Below are positions 32,619 to 40,622 of a DNA stretch of 64,000 nt, in pieces. The translations under genes and the position numbers were made by a program. Origin of the DNA: Muricoccus harenae. GTDB lineage: Bacteria > Pseudomonadota > Alphaproteobacteria > Acetobacterales > Acetobacteraceae. The stretch's first letter is position 1. Every line of letters starts with the position of its first letter. The notes under the pieces are model-generated. The model had not been told where the DNA came from. It saw only the letters and a program-made list of their open reading frames with translations, and ran no database searches. The stretch covers positions 1 through 64,000 of the forward strand of contig NZ_WWDL01000024.1 of assembly GCF_009848505.1 (NCBI RefSeq). The letters are read 5' to 3'.

Positions 32619-33391
32619 TGCTCGTCGATAGCCATTGCCACCTCGACTACTACACCGAGGAGGAGATTGAGGCCGTGATCGGCCGCGCTCTGGAAGCCGG
32701 GGTCGAGCGGATGGTGACGATCGGCGTGCGGGTCGAACAGGCGGCCCAGGTGAAAGCCTTGGCCGATCGCTTCCCGCAGGTTTGGGGCACGGTAGGCGTG
32801 CACCCGCAGAATGTGGGCGAGGCGCCGATCCCGACCGTGGAGGCGCTGGTGGCGCTGACCGAGCATCCGCGGGTGATCGGGATTGGTGAGTCGGGCCTTG
32901 ACTACTTTTACGATAAGGCACCGCGTGAGGTGCAGCAGGAGAGCTTCCGCCGGCACATCCGGGCCAGCCAGCGCACCGGCCTGCCTCTGGTGATCCACGC
33001 CCGGGACGCGGATGACGACATCGCCGCCATCCTGGCCGAGGAGCGTGCGGCAGGCGGGCCCTTCCCGGCGCTGCTGCATTGCTTCTCTTCGACCCGCGCC
33101 CTGGCGGAGGCGGTGGTGGCGGAGGGTGGCTATGTCTCGCTCTCTGGCATCCTGACCTTTCCGAAGAGCGAGGAGTTGCGGGCCATCGCGGCAGACCTGC
33201 CGGAGGACCGGCTGCTGGTGGAGACCGACAGTCCCTACCTCGCCCCCGCCCCACTGCGCGGGAAACGCAACGAACCTGCGCTTGTAGCCCATACGGCTGC
33301 AGTGCTGGCGCGGGTGAGAGGATGGGACACCGCCAAGGTAGGCGAAGTGACCACCCAAAACTTCCATCGGCTTTTCAGCCAGTGCGTCTAG
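32618..33391 (+). CDS. TatD family metal-dependent hydrolase (YcfH-like)
   Basis: A 257-residue TIM-barrel hydrolase. It has the N-terminal metal site DSHCHLD (residues 4-10), GIGESGLDYFY for the Glu ligand, a His in LVIHARDAD and LLVETDSPYLAP for the Asp. TatD proteins act as 3'-5' DNA exonucleases or deacylate D-aminoacyl-tRNA; which applies to this copy is not evident. It is translationally coupled to metG (ATGA-type overlap). Confidence 0.93.
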   Translation: MLVDSHCHLDYYTEEEIEAVIGRALEAGVERMVTIGVRVEQAAQVKALADRFPQVWGTVGVHPQNVGEAPIPTVEALVALTEHPRVIGIGESGLDYFYDKAPREVQQESFRRHIRASQRTGLPLVIHARDADDDIAAILAEERAAGGPFPALLHCFSSTRALAEAVVAEGGYVSLSGILTFPKSEELRAIAADLPEDRLLVETDSPYLAPAPLRGKRNEPALVAHTAAVLARVRGWDTAKVGEVTTQNFHRLFSQCV

Positions 33392-33401
33392 GCCACGGTT
33401 T

Positions 33402-34190
33402 TTGTTGAAAGTTACTGTTCTTGGCTGCGGCGGATCGAGCGGCGTGCCGCTGTTAGGCGGGCCGGATGGCCACGGCAATTGGGGTGCCTGCGATCCGGCA
33501 GAGCCGCGGAACCGGCGAAGTCGCTCGAGCATCGCCATCCAGGCTCCTGATGGTACAACACTTCTCGTCGATGCAGGGCCGGATCTGCGGGCACAACTCC
33601 TGGCCAGCGGGATCAGCCGCGTGGATGCGGTGGTACTGACGCATTCCCATGCGGATCATGTGGTCGGTCTGGACGAGCTGCGGATGATCAACCGGCTCAT
33701 GGGCCGTGCGCTGCCGCTCTACGCCACGGCGGCAACGCTGGCCGAGGTGACGCGGCGCTTCGACTACGCCTTCAGGCCGGTCACGCCAGGCTTCTTCCGG
33801 CCAGCCCTGGAGCCTCAGGTCGTGGAGCCGGGCCAAGTGGTGCCGATGGCCGGCTTCGATGTCCGGCTCTTCGCCCAGGACCACAAGGTGATGGAGACGC
33901 TGGGGCTGCGCATCGGCGGCTTCGGCTATTCGACCGATGTGGTGGAGCTGCCGGAAGAGGCCTTCGCGGCGCTTGAGGGCGTGCATGGCTGGGTGGTCGG
34001 CTGCTTCCAGCGCAAGCCGCATCCGGTCCATGCCCATGTGGCCAAGGTGATCGATTGGGCGCAGCGCATCGGTGCCGCGCAGACGGTGCTGACCCATATG
34101 GGGCCCGATCTCGATTGGGGCTGGATGCAATCGGCGCTGCCGGCCGGGATCGAGCCGAGCTTCGACGGGATGATAGTGGAGGTGCCCTGA
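33402..34190 (+). CDS. MBL-fold metallohydrolase (PhnP-like)
   Basis: A 262-residue metallo-beta-lactamase-fold protein. The metal motif HSHADH is in VLTHSHADHVVGLDELR, and further ligands appear in FAQDHKVMETLGLRIG and TVLTHMGPDLDW. It resembles PhnP cyclic phosphodiesterases, but no phn genes are nearby, so the substrate is unknown. The start is TTG (33402 or 33405), 10 bases after tatD; no ATG fits the conserved N-terminus KVTVLGCGGSSGVP. Confidence 0.88.
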   Translation: MLKVTVLGCGGSSGVPLLGGPDGHGNWGACDPAEPRNRRSRSSIAIQAPDGTTLLVDAGPDLRAQLLASGISRVDAVVLTHSHADHVVGLDELRMINRLMGRALPLYATAATLAEVTRRFDYAFRPVTPGFFRPALEPQVVEPGQVVPMAGFDVRLFAQDHKVMETLGLRIGGFGYSTDVVELPEEAFAALEGVHGWVVGCFQRKPHPVHAHVAKVIDWAQRIGAAQTVLTHMGPDLDWGWMQSALPAGIEPSFDGMIVEVP

Positions 34191-34244
34191 CATGCCGTCT
34201 TATTTTTACATAATCTACATTACGCGACTTGAAGGGCTACCGGA

Positions 34245-35042
34245 ATGAGCGCCGCTCGCGCCTCCTCCGAGCTCTCGCGGCTACTGACCATCATGGCGCG
34301 CCTGCGGGCGCCCGATGGGTGCCCTTGGGACCGCGTCCAGGACTTCGCCTCTATCGCGCCCTATACAGTTGAAGAAGGCCATGAGGTTGCGGATGCGATC
34401 GAGCGGCAGGATTGGTCCGGGCTGCAGGACGAGTTAGGGGATCTGCTGCTGCAGGTCGTCTACCACGCGCGGATGGCGGAAGAAGCCGGGTGTTTCGCCT
34501 TCGCCGACGTAGCAAAATCCATCAACGACAAGATGATCCGCCGCCATCCTCATGTCTTTGGTGAAGATGCAGCGCGCGATGCCTTCGCCCAGACAGAGGC
34601 CTGGGAGGCACAGAAATCCATGGAACGGGCCGAGCGCGCAGAGACGGGCACGCTGGCAGGCGTCGCGTCCAACCTCCCTGCCCTCACCCGCGCCGCCAAG
34701 CTGACACGGCGGGCCGCCCGCGTCGGCTTTGACTGGCCGGACGCCAGCCAAGTTCTGGACAAGCTCGAGGAGGAAGCCGCCGAGCTTCGTGCAGAGCTTC
34801 CCAAGGCGGATCCCGCGCGCTTGGCCGACGAGGTGGGCGACCTGCTCTTTGTGCTCGCCAATCTGGCCCGAAAGCTGGACCTGGACCCGGAGTCCTGCTT
34901 GCGCGGCGCCAACGCAAAGTTCGAACGCCGCTTCAGGGCAATCGAGACCGGCTTGGCCACGGAAGGCCGGGCGCCGGCGGAAGCCTCGCTCGAGCAGATG
35001 GAGGCGCTCTGGCAAGCCGCGAAGGTTGCCGAGCGGCGCTAA
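34245..35042 (+). CDS. mazG: Nucleoside triphosphate pyrophosphohydrolase MazG
   Basis: A 265-residue protein with two MazG domains. The first (about 15-110) has CPWDRVQD, EEGHEVADAIE and DELGDLLLQVVYHARMAEE. The second (about 165-250) has KLEEEAAELRAEL and DEVGDLLFVLANLARKL. Acidic metal-binding ExxE and ExxD pairs are present in both. It hydrolyses NTPs and dNTPs to monophosphates. The 3' end overlaps the convergent phosphatase gene by 4 bp, with no room for a terminator. Confidence 0.94.
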   Translation: MSAARASSELSRLLTIMARLRAPDGCPWDRVQDFASIAPYTVEEGHEVADAIERQDWSGLQDELGDLLLQVVYHARMAEEAGCFAFADVAKSINDKMIRRHPHVFGEDAARDAFAQTEAWEAQKSMERAERAETGTLAGVASNLPALTRAAKLTRRAARVGFDWPDASQVLDKLEEEAAELRAELPKADPARLADEVGDLLFVLANLARKLDLDPESCLRGANAKFERRFRAIETGLATEGRAPAEASLEQMEALWQAAKVAERR

Positions 35043-35932
35043 GCCGCTCCCACCCGTGCAGCGGGCTGGCTCCGCCCGGCTTCGGCAGTCAGGCCCTCGT
35101 CCTCAAGCAACGCGGAGCGCGCGACCTCCCAGCTTGCCTCATCGGGAGCGCAGATCAATCCACCGGCGCGCGCCGTCGCAGGGTGATAGGCGCTCCCGTC
35201 GAAATGCGCCGCGTAGCCGCCGGCTTCGGCATGGATCAGCGAACCCGGCGCATGGTCCCAGGGCATCAGGCGGTTGTAGAGGGAAAGATGCGTGTGCCCC
35301 ACGGCGAGCAGCCGGTATTCATGGGCTGCGCAACCGAGCTGCCAGGTCTTTGCCAAGCGCGGCAGGCGGGCTGCCACGCGGCTCTTCAGTGGCTCGGTGA
35401 GATAGCCGTAGGAAATACAGCCAACCATGGCGCCCATGGGCGCCGGATCCGCCACCCGGAGAAGCGGGCCGCGCGTGCCGTCGGCGGCCGCCAGCCAGGC
35501 GCCCTCCCCGCGCGCGGCGGTCAGCGTGTCATCGCCCAGCGGATCGTGGATCCAGGCGGCCACGACCTCGCCCTTCTCGAAGGCCGCGGCCATACAGCCG
35601 AAGAGCGGCATGCCGGCAGCAAAATTGGCGGTCCCGTCCACAGGGTCCACCACGAAAGCGAGATCCGCCGTTGCCAGCCGGTCGGCCAGCCCGGGATCGG
35701 CGGAGCAGCCTTCCTCTCCCACCACGACACAGCCGGGGAACATCTCCGTCAGCGCCGCGGCAATCACACGCTCGGCGCCTTCATCGGCATCCGTCACCAT
35801 GTCCAGCGGACCGGACTTGGTTCGGATGTCGGCGGTGCCGAGCCGGCGGAAACGGGGCATGATCTCGGCCCGCGCCGCGGCGCGGAGGATGCCGTCCACC
35901 TCCCGCAGCGTGGCGGCGTCGAAGCGGCTCAC
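35039..35932 (-). CDS. Inositol monophosphatase family protein
   Basis: A 297-residue Mg-dependent phosphatase. The motifs are DMVTDADEGAE, VVGEEG, DPVDGTANF (metal ligands) and WDHAPGSLIHAEAGG. The substrate could be inositol-1-phosphate, histidinol phosphate or PAP; the sequence does not decide. It overlaps hflX by 4 bp and is the last gene of the hfq-hflX run. Confidence 0.9.
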   Translation of the reverse strand: MSRFDAATLREVDGILRAAARAEIMPRFRRLGTADIRTKSGPLDMVTDADEGAERVIAAALTEMFPGCVVVGEEGCSADPGLADRLATADLAFVVDPVDGTANFAAGMPLFGCMAAAFEKGEVVAAWIHDPLGDDTLTAARGEGAWLAAADGTRGPLLRVADPAPMGAMVGCISYGYLTEPLKSRVAARLPRLAKTWQLGCAAHEYRLLAVGHTHLSLYNRLMPWDHAPGSLIHAEAGGYAAHFDGSAYHPATARAGGLICAPDEASWEVARSALLEDEGLTAEAGRSQPAARVGAA

Positions 35933-37191
35933 GCCGTGCCGCGCTGGGCAAAGCGGGCCAGATCGGCCGGGGCGAGCCGCACCGATAGGTGAATGGCGTC
36001 GTCCACATCCCGGCGCTCCAGCACCTCGCCATGCTCGTAGAGCCAGGCGATTCCGGCGCCGTCATCGGGGTTGAGGGTGAAGCTCTCGGTGACGAGACCG
36101 GCCGCCAGGCGCTCGTCCAGCGTGTTGCGCAGCGCATCCAGACCGTCCCCCGTGAGAGCGGAGACGGGGATGGCGGCGGCCGTAACGGCCGGCGGCTCCT
36201 GCAGAAGGTCGGTCTTGTTCAGCACCTCGATGAGCCGCGACTCCCAGGCCTCGTCCAGCGCCGCGTCAGGGCCTTCGGCAAGGCCGGTCAACACGCCCAG
36301 CACATCGGCACGCTGCGCGGTGCTGTCCGGATGAGCGACGTCGCGCACATGGAGGATGATATCGGCGGCCGCCACCTCCTCCAGCGTGGCGCGGAACGCT
36401 TCCACCAACTGGGTCGGCAGTTCGGAGATGAAGCCGACCGTGTCGGAAAGGATGACCGTGCGGCCCGAGGGCAGGCGGATGGCGCGCATGGTCGGGTCCA
36501 GCGTCGCGAAGAGCTGGTCCTGGGCATAGACCCCGGCGCCGGTCAGCGCGTTGAACAGGGTGGATTTGCCCGCATTGGTGTAGCCGACCAGCGCGACCAC
36601 CGGGAAAGGCACTTTCGTGCGCGCCGTGCGGTGCAGCCCCCGCGTGCGGCGCACCTGCTCCAGCTCCTTCTTCAACTTCACGATTCGCTCGCCGATCAGG
36701 CGACGGTCGATCTCGATCTGCGACTCACCGGGGCCACCGAGGAAGCCAAAGCCGCCTCGCTGCCGCTCAAGATGGGTCCAGGACCGGACGAGGCGGGTGC
36801 GCTGGTATTCGAGATGCGCCAGTTCGACCTGAAGCGAGCCCTCCCGCGTTCGGGCGCGCTCGCCGAAGATCTCCAGGATCAACCCGGTGCGGTCGATGAC
36901 CTTGCAGCCCCAGGCACGCTCGAGATTGCGCTGCTGGACAGGGCTGAGCGCGGCATCGACCACGGCCACCTGCACCCCCTGCTCCGCCATGGCGGCACGT
37001 GCTGCCTCCACCTGCCCCTCGCCCAGCAGGGTGCTGGGTCGGCGGGCTCGGAGGGGATGGATACCGGTGTGGACGATGGCCACGCCAATGGAGGCCGTCA
37101 GCCCGACCGCCTCGGCCAACCTGGCCTCGGCGGCGCGGGCGGCGCCTCGTCCGTCCGGGATGCCGTGGGGTCGTTCCCACGGCAGGATCAC
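35929..37191 (-). CDS. hflX: GTPase HflX
   Basis: A 420-residue ribosome-associated GTPase. The N-terminal HflX domain has STLLGEGQVE. The Gly-rich linker is GGFGFLGGPGESQIEIDRR, and the G domain has GYTNAGKSTLFN (G1), TLDPTMRAI (G2), DTVGFI (G3) and NKTDLL (G4). HflX splits or rescues stalled ribosomes under stress. The start at GTG 37191 may be too short, because the frame stays open upstream towards hfq. The gene order hfq-hflX is conserved across proteobacteria. Confidence 0.94.
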   Translation of the reverse strand: MILPWERPHGIPDGRGAARAAEARLAEAVGLTASIGVAIVHTGIHPLRARRPSTLLGEGQVEAARAAMAEQGVQVAVVDAALSPVQQRNLERAWGCKVIDRTGLILEIFGERARTREGSLQVELAHLEYQRTRLVRSWTHLERQRGGFGFLGGPGESQIEIDRRLIGERIVKLKKELEQVRRTRGLHRTARTKVPFPVVALVGYTNAGKSTLFNALTGAGVYAQDQLFATLDPTMRAIRLPSGRTVILSDTVGFISELPTQLVEAFRATLEEVAAADIILHVRDVAHPDSTAQRADVLGVLTGLAEGPDAALDEAWESRLIEVLNKTDLLQEPPAVTAAAIPVSALTGDGLDALRNTLDERLAAGLVTESFTLNPDDGAGIAWLYEHGEVLERRDVDDAIHLSVRLAPADLARFAQRGTA

Positions 37192-37222
37192 GGCGGCGGG
37201 GGTGGGGCCCCCGGCCCCCGGA

Positions 37223-37558
37223 TCAGCCTTCGCTTCCGACAGGGCTCGGCTCTCGCGGCGTGAGTGTCATCGTGGTCTCGCGGATGGGGGCGCCTGCCTG
37301 GGACGGCTGGGCCTGGGCGCCGGCGGAAGCGGCATCGAACAGCATGATCGGAGCGCCCGGCATCACGGTGCTGATCGCATGCTTGTAAACGAGCTGGGTG
37401 TGTCCGTCACGGCGCAGAAGCACCGAGAAGTTGTCGAACCAGGTTATGATGCCCTGGAGCTTGACACCGTTCACCAAAAAGACGGTGACGGGAGTTTTGC
37501 TTTTGCGAACATGATTCAGGAACACGTCCTGCACGTTCTGGGACTTGTCGGCAGCCAT
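37223..37558 (-). CDS. hfq: RNA chaperone Hfq
   Basis: A 111-residue protein. The Sm1 motif is [23 protein letters not shown], described here in outline, and the Sm2 motif is YKHAIST. The C-terminal tail (about 75-111) is Ala/Gln/Pro-rich and probably disordered, longer than in Rhizobium Hfq. It mediates sRNA-mRNA pairing. It lies upstream of hflX and downstream of the HAD gene, separated from the latter by 132 bp. Confidence 0.97.
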   Translation of the reverse strand: MAADKSQNVQDVFLNHVRKSKTPVTVFLVNGVKLQGIITWFDNFSVLLRRDGHTQLVYKHAISTVMPGAPIMLFDAASAGAQAQPSQAGAPIRETTMTLTPREPSPVGSEG

Positions 37559-37607
37559 TGGCTGATGTCCTTCTTCTTACTCTCCGCCCGGCTTTGCCGC
37601 GGCGGAA

Positions 37608-37639
37608 CAAGGGCGGTTGTTCTTCGTGGCCCGCCCTTG
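37608..37639 (-). terminator. Hairpin upstream of hfq, downstream of HAD gene
   Basis: CAAGGGCGG (37608-37616) pairs perfectly with CCGCCCTTG (37631-37639) around a 14-base loop. It lies between the HAD phosphatase stop (37691) and hfq start (37558). It may end the ntr transcript or act as a partial terminator. The flank on the minus strand (TTCCGCC) is not a good U-run. Confidence 0.45.
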
Positions 37640-37690
37640 CGACGCACCGCGTTCCCGGAGCGCGCACCCTCGCCCGCGGGGGCACCAAAA

Positions 37691-38353
37691 TCACCCCGGG
37701 AGGGGCACCTTGGCAAGCGCTGATAACGCAGCTGTCATTTGCGCAGACGTGGGAAAGTGAAGGGCTGCATTGGCCCGCTCCGGCCCGCCGTCATGGGCCG
37801 CATCGCCCAGCAGAACAGGCACGCAGCCGGCGCGGCGGGCAGCATCCATGTCCAGGGCGTTGTCGCCGACATACCAGACGGCACCACCAGCCGTCACGCC
37901 GCAGGCGGCGCAGGCCACGCGCATCGGGCGTGGGTCCGGCTTGTCGGCCGCGCAGTCGCCGGCCCCCACCAGAGCTCGAAAATGCGTCTGCCAGCCCAGA
38001 TGGGCTGCCTCCGCCCTCAGCAAGGGTCCGGCCTTGTTGGACAACACCGCCAGGGGCGCCAGGGCGGCTGCCTGGCGGATCAGCGCCGCCACCTCCGGCA
38101 TCGGCTGCAGCACGGCCAGGTGGGTGGCACGGACGGCGGCGTAGAAGATGTCGCGCGCATGCTCCCAGCGGGAGCCGAAAAGCTGGGGGAAGCTATCGCG
38201 CAGCGAGTGGCGGACGCGTTCGCGCACCTCCTCCAGGCTCCACTCCGGCAGGCCCGCATCACGGAAGGCCGCGTTCAGCCCGGCTCGGATGGCGGGCCAG
38301 CCATCCACCAGCGTGTTGTCCCAGTCCCAGACGATGGCGAGGGGCCGCTGCAT
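37691..38353 (-). CDS. HAD family hydrolase (phosphoglycolate phosphatase-like)
   Basis: A 220-residue protein with HAD motif I DWDNTLVD, motif II LAVLSNKAG, motif III Lys in ADKPDP and motif IV VGDNALDMDAA. A helical cap lies at about 20-85. The substrate is a small phosphorylated metabolite; phosphoglycolate is the closest guess. It overlaps the aminotransferase gene by one base (start and stop share 38353). Confidence 0.9.
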   Translation of the reverse strand: MQRPLAIVWDWDNTLVDGWPAIRAGLNAAFRDAGLPEWSLEEVRERVRHSLRDSFPQLFGSRWEHARDIFYAAVRATHLAVLQPMPEVAALIRQAAALAPLAVLSNKAGPLLRAEAAHLGWQTHFRALVGAGDCAADKPDPRPMRVACAACGVTAGGAVWYVGDNALDMDAARRAGCVPVLLGDAAHDGGPERANAALHFPTSAQMTAALSALAKVPLPG

Positions 38354-39225
38354 CAGGCGGCGTTGCGCGGGGCGCCCTTCACATGGCGGGCGAAGATATC
38401 AAAGAGATGGCGTGCCACGGGGCCCGGCTTGCCATCCCCCACCGGCTTGCCGTCCACGGCGAGCACCGGCTTCACGAAGGAGGTGGCGGAGGTGATGAAG
38501 GCCTCCCGCGCCTGTGCCAGTTCGTCGAGGGAAAAGGCGCGCTCCTCCGCGCGCAGCCCGTGCTCCGCCATCTCCGCCAGCAGGGCGGCGCGGGTGCAGC
38601 CGGGCAGGATCGTCGGGCCCAGGGGCGGAATGCGAATCGCACCCTCCGCGTCCACGATCCAGAAGCTGGTCGCAGCCCCCTCGGTCACCATGCGGGTGGC
38701 CGGGTCAAAGAGGATGGCCTCCCCTGCCCCCGCTTCCCGCGCCGCCTGGCGGGCGAGCACGTTCGGCAGCAGGTTCACGCTCTTGATGTCGCGCCGGGCC
38801 CAGCGGAGGTCGGGCTGGGTGATCGCCGCCATGCTCCAGCCGTCGAGGCTGCTGGGGTAGGGCGGGATCCGCCGCACCGTGACGACGAGGCTCACCGGCA
38901 CCGGCGTTCTCGGAAAGGCGTGGTCGCGCCGGGCGACGCCGCGGCCCACCTGCATGTAGAGCAGGCCTTCGGTCACCCGGTTCCGACGCGCGACCTCGGC
39001 CAGCACCAGCTTCAGCGAGGCCAGGGGCATGGGCATGCCCAGCCGGATCTCCTTCACCGAGCGTTCCAGCCGGGCGAGATGGAAATCCGCATCCACGAAG
39101 CGGCCTTCATAGAGGTGGACCACCTCATAGATGCCGTCGCCGAACTGGTAGCCGCGGTCCTCGATGTTCACGCAGGCGTCGCGTTGCGCGACGTAGCGCC
39201 CGTTCACATAGGCGATTCTGGACAT
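38353..39225 (-). CDS. dat: D-amino-acid aminotransferase (class IV PLP enzyme)
   Basis: A 290-residue fold-type IV aminotransferase. The N-terminal motif is YVNGRYV, the conserved Arg/Tyr region is EDRGYQFGDGIYEV, the PLP Lys is in RRDIKSVNLLPNVLA, and the phosphate-binding segment is EGAATSFW. A dat gene follows ntrX in many alphaproteobacteria. D-alanine transaminase activity is likely; branched-chain specificity is less likely given the neighbourhood. It shares one base with ntrX at 39225. Confidence 0.9.
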   Translation of the reverse strand: MSRIAYVNGRYVAQRDACVNIEDRGYQFGDGIYEVVHLYEGRFVDADFHLARLERSVKEIRLGMPMPLASLKLVLAEVARRNRVTEGLLYMQVGRGVARRDHAFPRTPVPVSLVVTVRRIPPYPSSLDGWSMAAITQPDLRWARRDIKSVNLLPNVLARQAAREAGAGEAILFDPATRMVTEGAATSFWIVDAEGAIRIPPLGPTILPGCTRAALLAEMAEHGLRAEERAFSLDELAQAREAFITSATSFVKPVLAVDGKPVGDGKPGPVARHLFDIFARHVKGAPRNAA

Positions 39226-40622
39226 CAGACGCTCGCGCGATCCTCGGCCTGCACGCCCAGGAACTTCAGCTTCCGGTGCAGGGCGGAGCGTTCCATGCCG
39301 ACGAAATTGGCTGTGCGGCTGATATTTCCGCCGAAACGCAGCAGCTGCGCCTCCAGATACTGCCGCTCGAACAGCTCGCGCGCATCCCGCAGCGGCAGGG
39401 TCATGATCTCACTGGAGCGGTCCAGCTTCAACATGGCCGGGGCGGCGGAGCCAACCTCGGGGGGCAGCATCTCCGGCCGGATCGGATCGGCAGGGCCGCC
39501 GGGGGCCATGATCAGCAGCCAGTCCACCAGGTTCCGCAGCTGGCGCACATTGCCCGGCCAGTCATAGGCCTGCATCGCCGCCATCGCGTCCTCGCTGATC
39601 TCCCGAGGCGGAACGCCCGAGTTCTCGGCCGACTTGGCCATGAAGTGGCGGGCGAGGGCCGGCACGTCCTCCCGCCGCTCGCGGAGCGACGGCATGCGGA
39701 TGGGCACCACGGCGAGGCGGTAGAACAGGTCCTCCCGGAAGCGCCCCGCGGCGATCTCGGCGGCAAGATCACGGTTGGTGGTGGCGGTGACCCGTACATC
39801 CACCTTCACGCGGGTCGCGCCGCCGATACGCTCGAAGCCCTGCTCCTGCAGTGCGCGGACGATCTTGCCCTGGGTCTCCAGCGGCATGTCCGCCACCTCG
39901 TCCAGCAGCAGCGTGCCGCCATGGGCGCGCTCCAGCACGCCCTGACGGCGCGGATGGGTCACGGGGTCGGGACCGCCCTCCACCCCGAACAGCTCCTCCT
40001 CGAAGCGCGCGGGATTCAGGGTGGCGCAGTTCAGCGCCACGAAGGGCTCGTCGGCGCGGCGAGAACGGGCGTGGATCATCCGTGCCGCCACCTCCTTGCC
40101 CGAGCCGGCCGGGCCGGTGAGCAGGACCCGCGAGCCGGTGGGCGCCACCTTCTCGATCGCACTGCGGATGCCCGCGATGAGGGAGGAGGTGCCGACCAGC
40201 TCGGTCTCGGCGCTGCCGCGCAGGCGCAACTCGCTGTTCTCGCGCTTGAGGCGGGCAGCCTCCAGCGCACGGGCTGCGATCAGCAGCAGCCGGTCCGACT
40301 TGAAGGGCTTCTCGATGAAGTCATAGGCGCCCTGCTGGATCGCCTGCACCGCCGTCTCGATGGTCCCGTGGCCGGAGATCATCACCACCGGCACCCGCGG
40401 CTCCTCGCGATGCAGGGCCTCCAGGATGCCCAGCCCGTCCAGCCGGGAATTCTGCAGCCAGATATCCAGGATCACGAGGTTGGGGCGCTTCTGGCGGAAC
40501 GCGGCCAGGGCCTGGTCGCTGTTGCCCGCCTGCCGGACCTCGTAGCCCTCATCCGCCAGGATGCCGTCGAGCAGGGCGCGGATGTCCGGCTCGTCATCGA
40601 CGATCAGGATGTCATGCGCCAT
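39225..40622 (-). CDS. ntrX: Nitrogen regulation response regulator NtrX
   Basis: A 465-residue sigma-54-type activator. It has a receiver domain (about 1-120; DILIVDDEPDIRALL, phospho-Asp in VILDIWLQNS), a AAA+ domain (about 150-380; GPAGSGKEVAAR, GGTLLLDEVADMP) and a Fis-like HTH at the C-terminus (RTANFVGMERSALHRKLKFL). The GAFTGA loop that contacts sigma-54 is replaced (FGVEGGPDPVTHPRRQG), as known for NtrX of some alphaproteobacteria, so sigma-54 activation is doubtful. It overlaps ntrY by 11 bp. Confidence 0.95.
   Translation of the reverse strand: MAHDILIVDDEPDIRALLDGILADEGYEVRQAGNSDQALAAFRQKRPNLVILDIWLQNSRLDGLGILEALHREEPRVPVVMISGHGTIETAVQAIQQGAYDFIEKPFKSDRLLLIAARALEAARLKRENSELRLRGSAETELVGTSSLIAGIRSAIEKVAPTGSRVLLTGPAGSGKEVAARMIHARSRRADEPFVALNCATLNPARFEEELFGVEGGPDPVTHPRRQGVLERAHGGTLLLDEVADMPLETQGKIVRALQEQGFERIGGATRVKVDVRVTATTNRDLAAEIAAGRFREDLFYRLAVVPIRMPSLRERREDVPALARHFMAKSAENSGVPPREISEDAMAAMQAYDWPGNVRQLRNLVDWLLIMAPGGPADPIRPEMLPPEVGSAAPAMLKLDRSSEIMTLPLRDARELFERQYLEAQLLRFGGNISRTANFVGMERSALHRKLKFLGVQAEDRASV

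Noticed and set aside
37558-39567. 669-codon plus-strand frame
   Set aside because: It runs antisense through the HAD, dat and ntrX genes, which have full family motifs; low-complexity composition.
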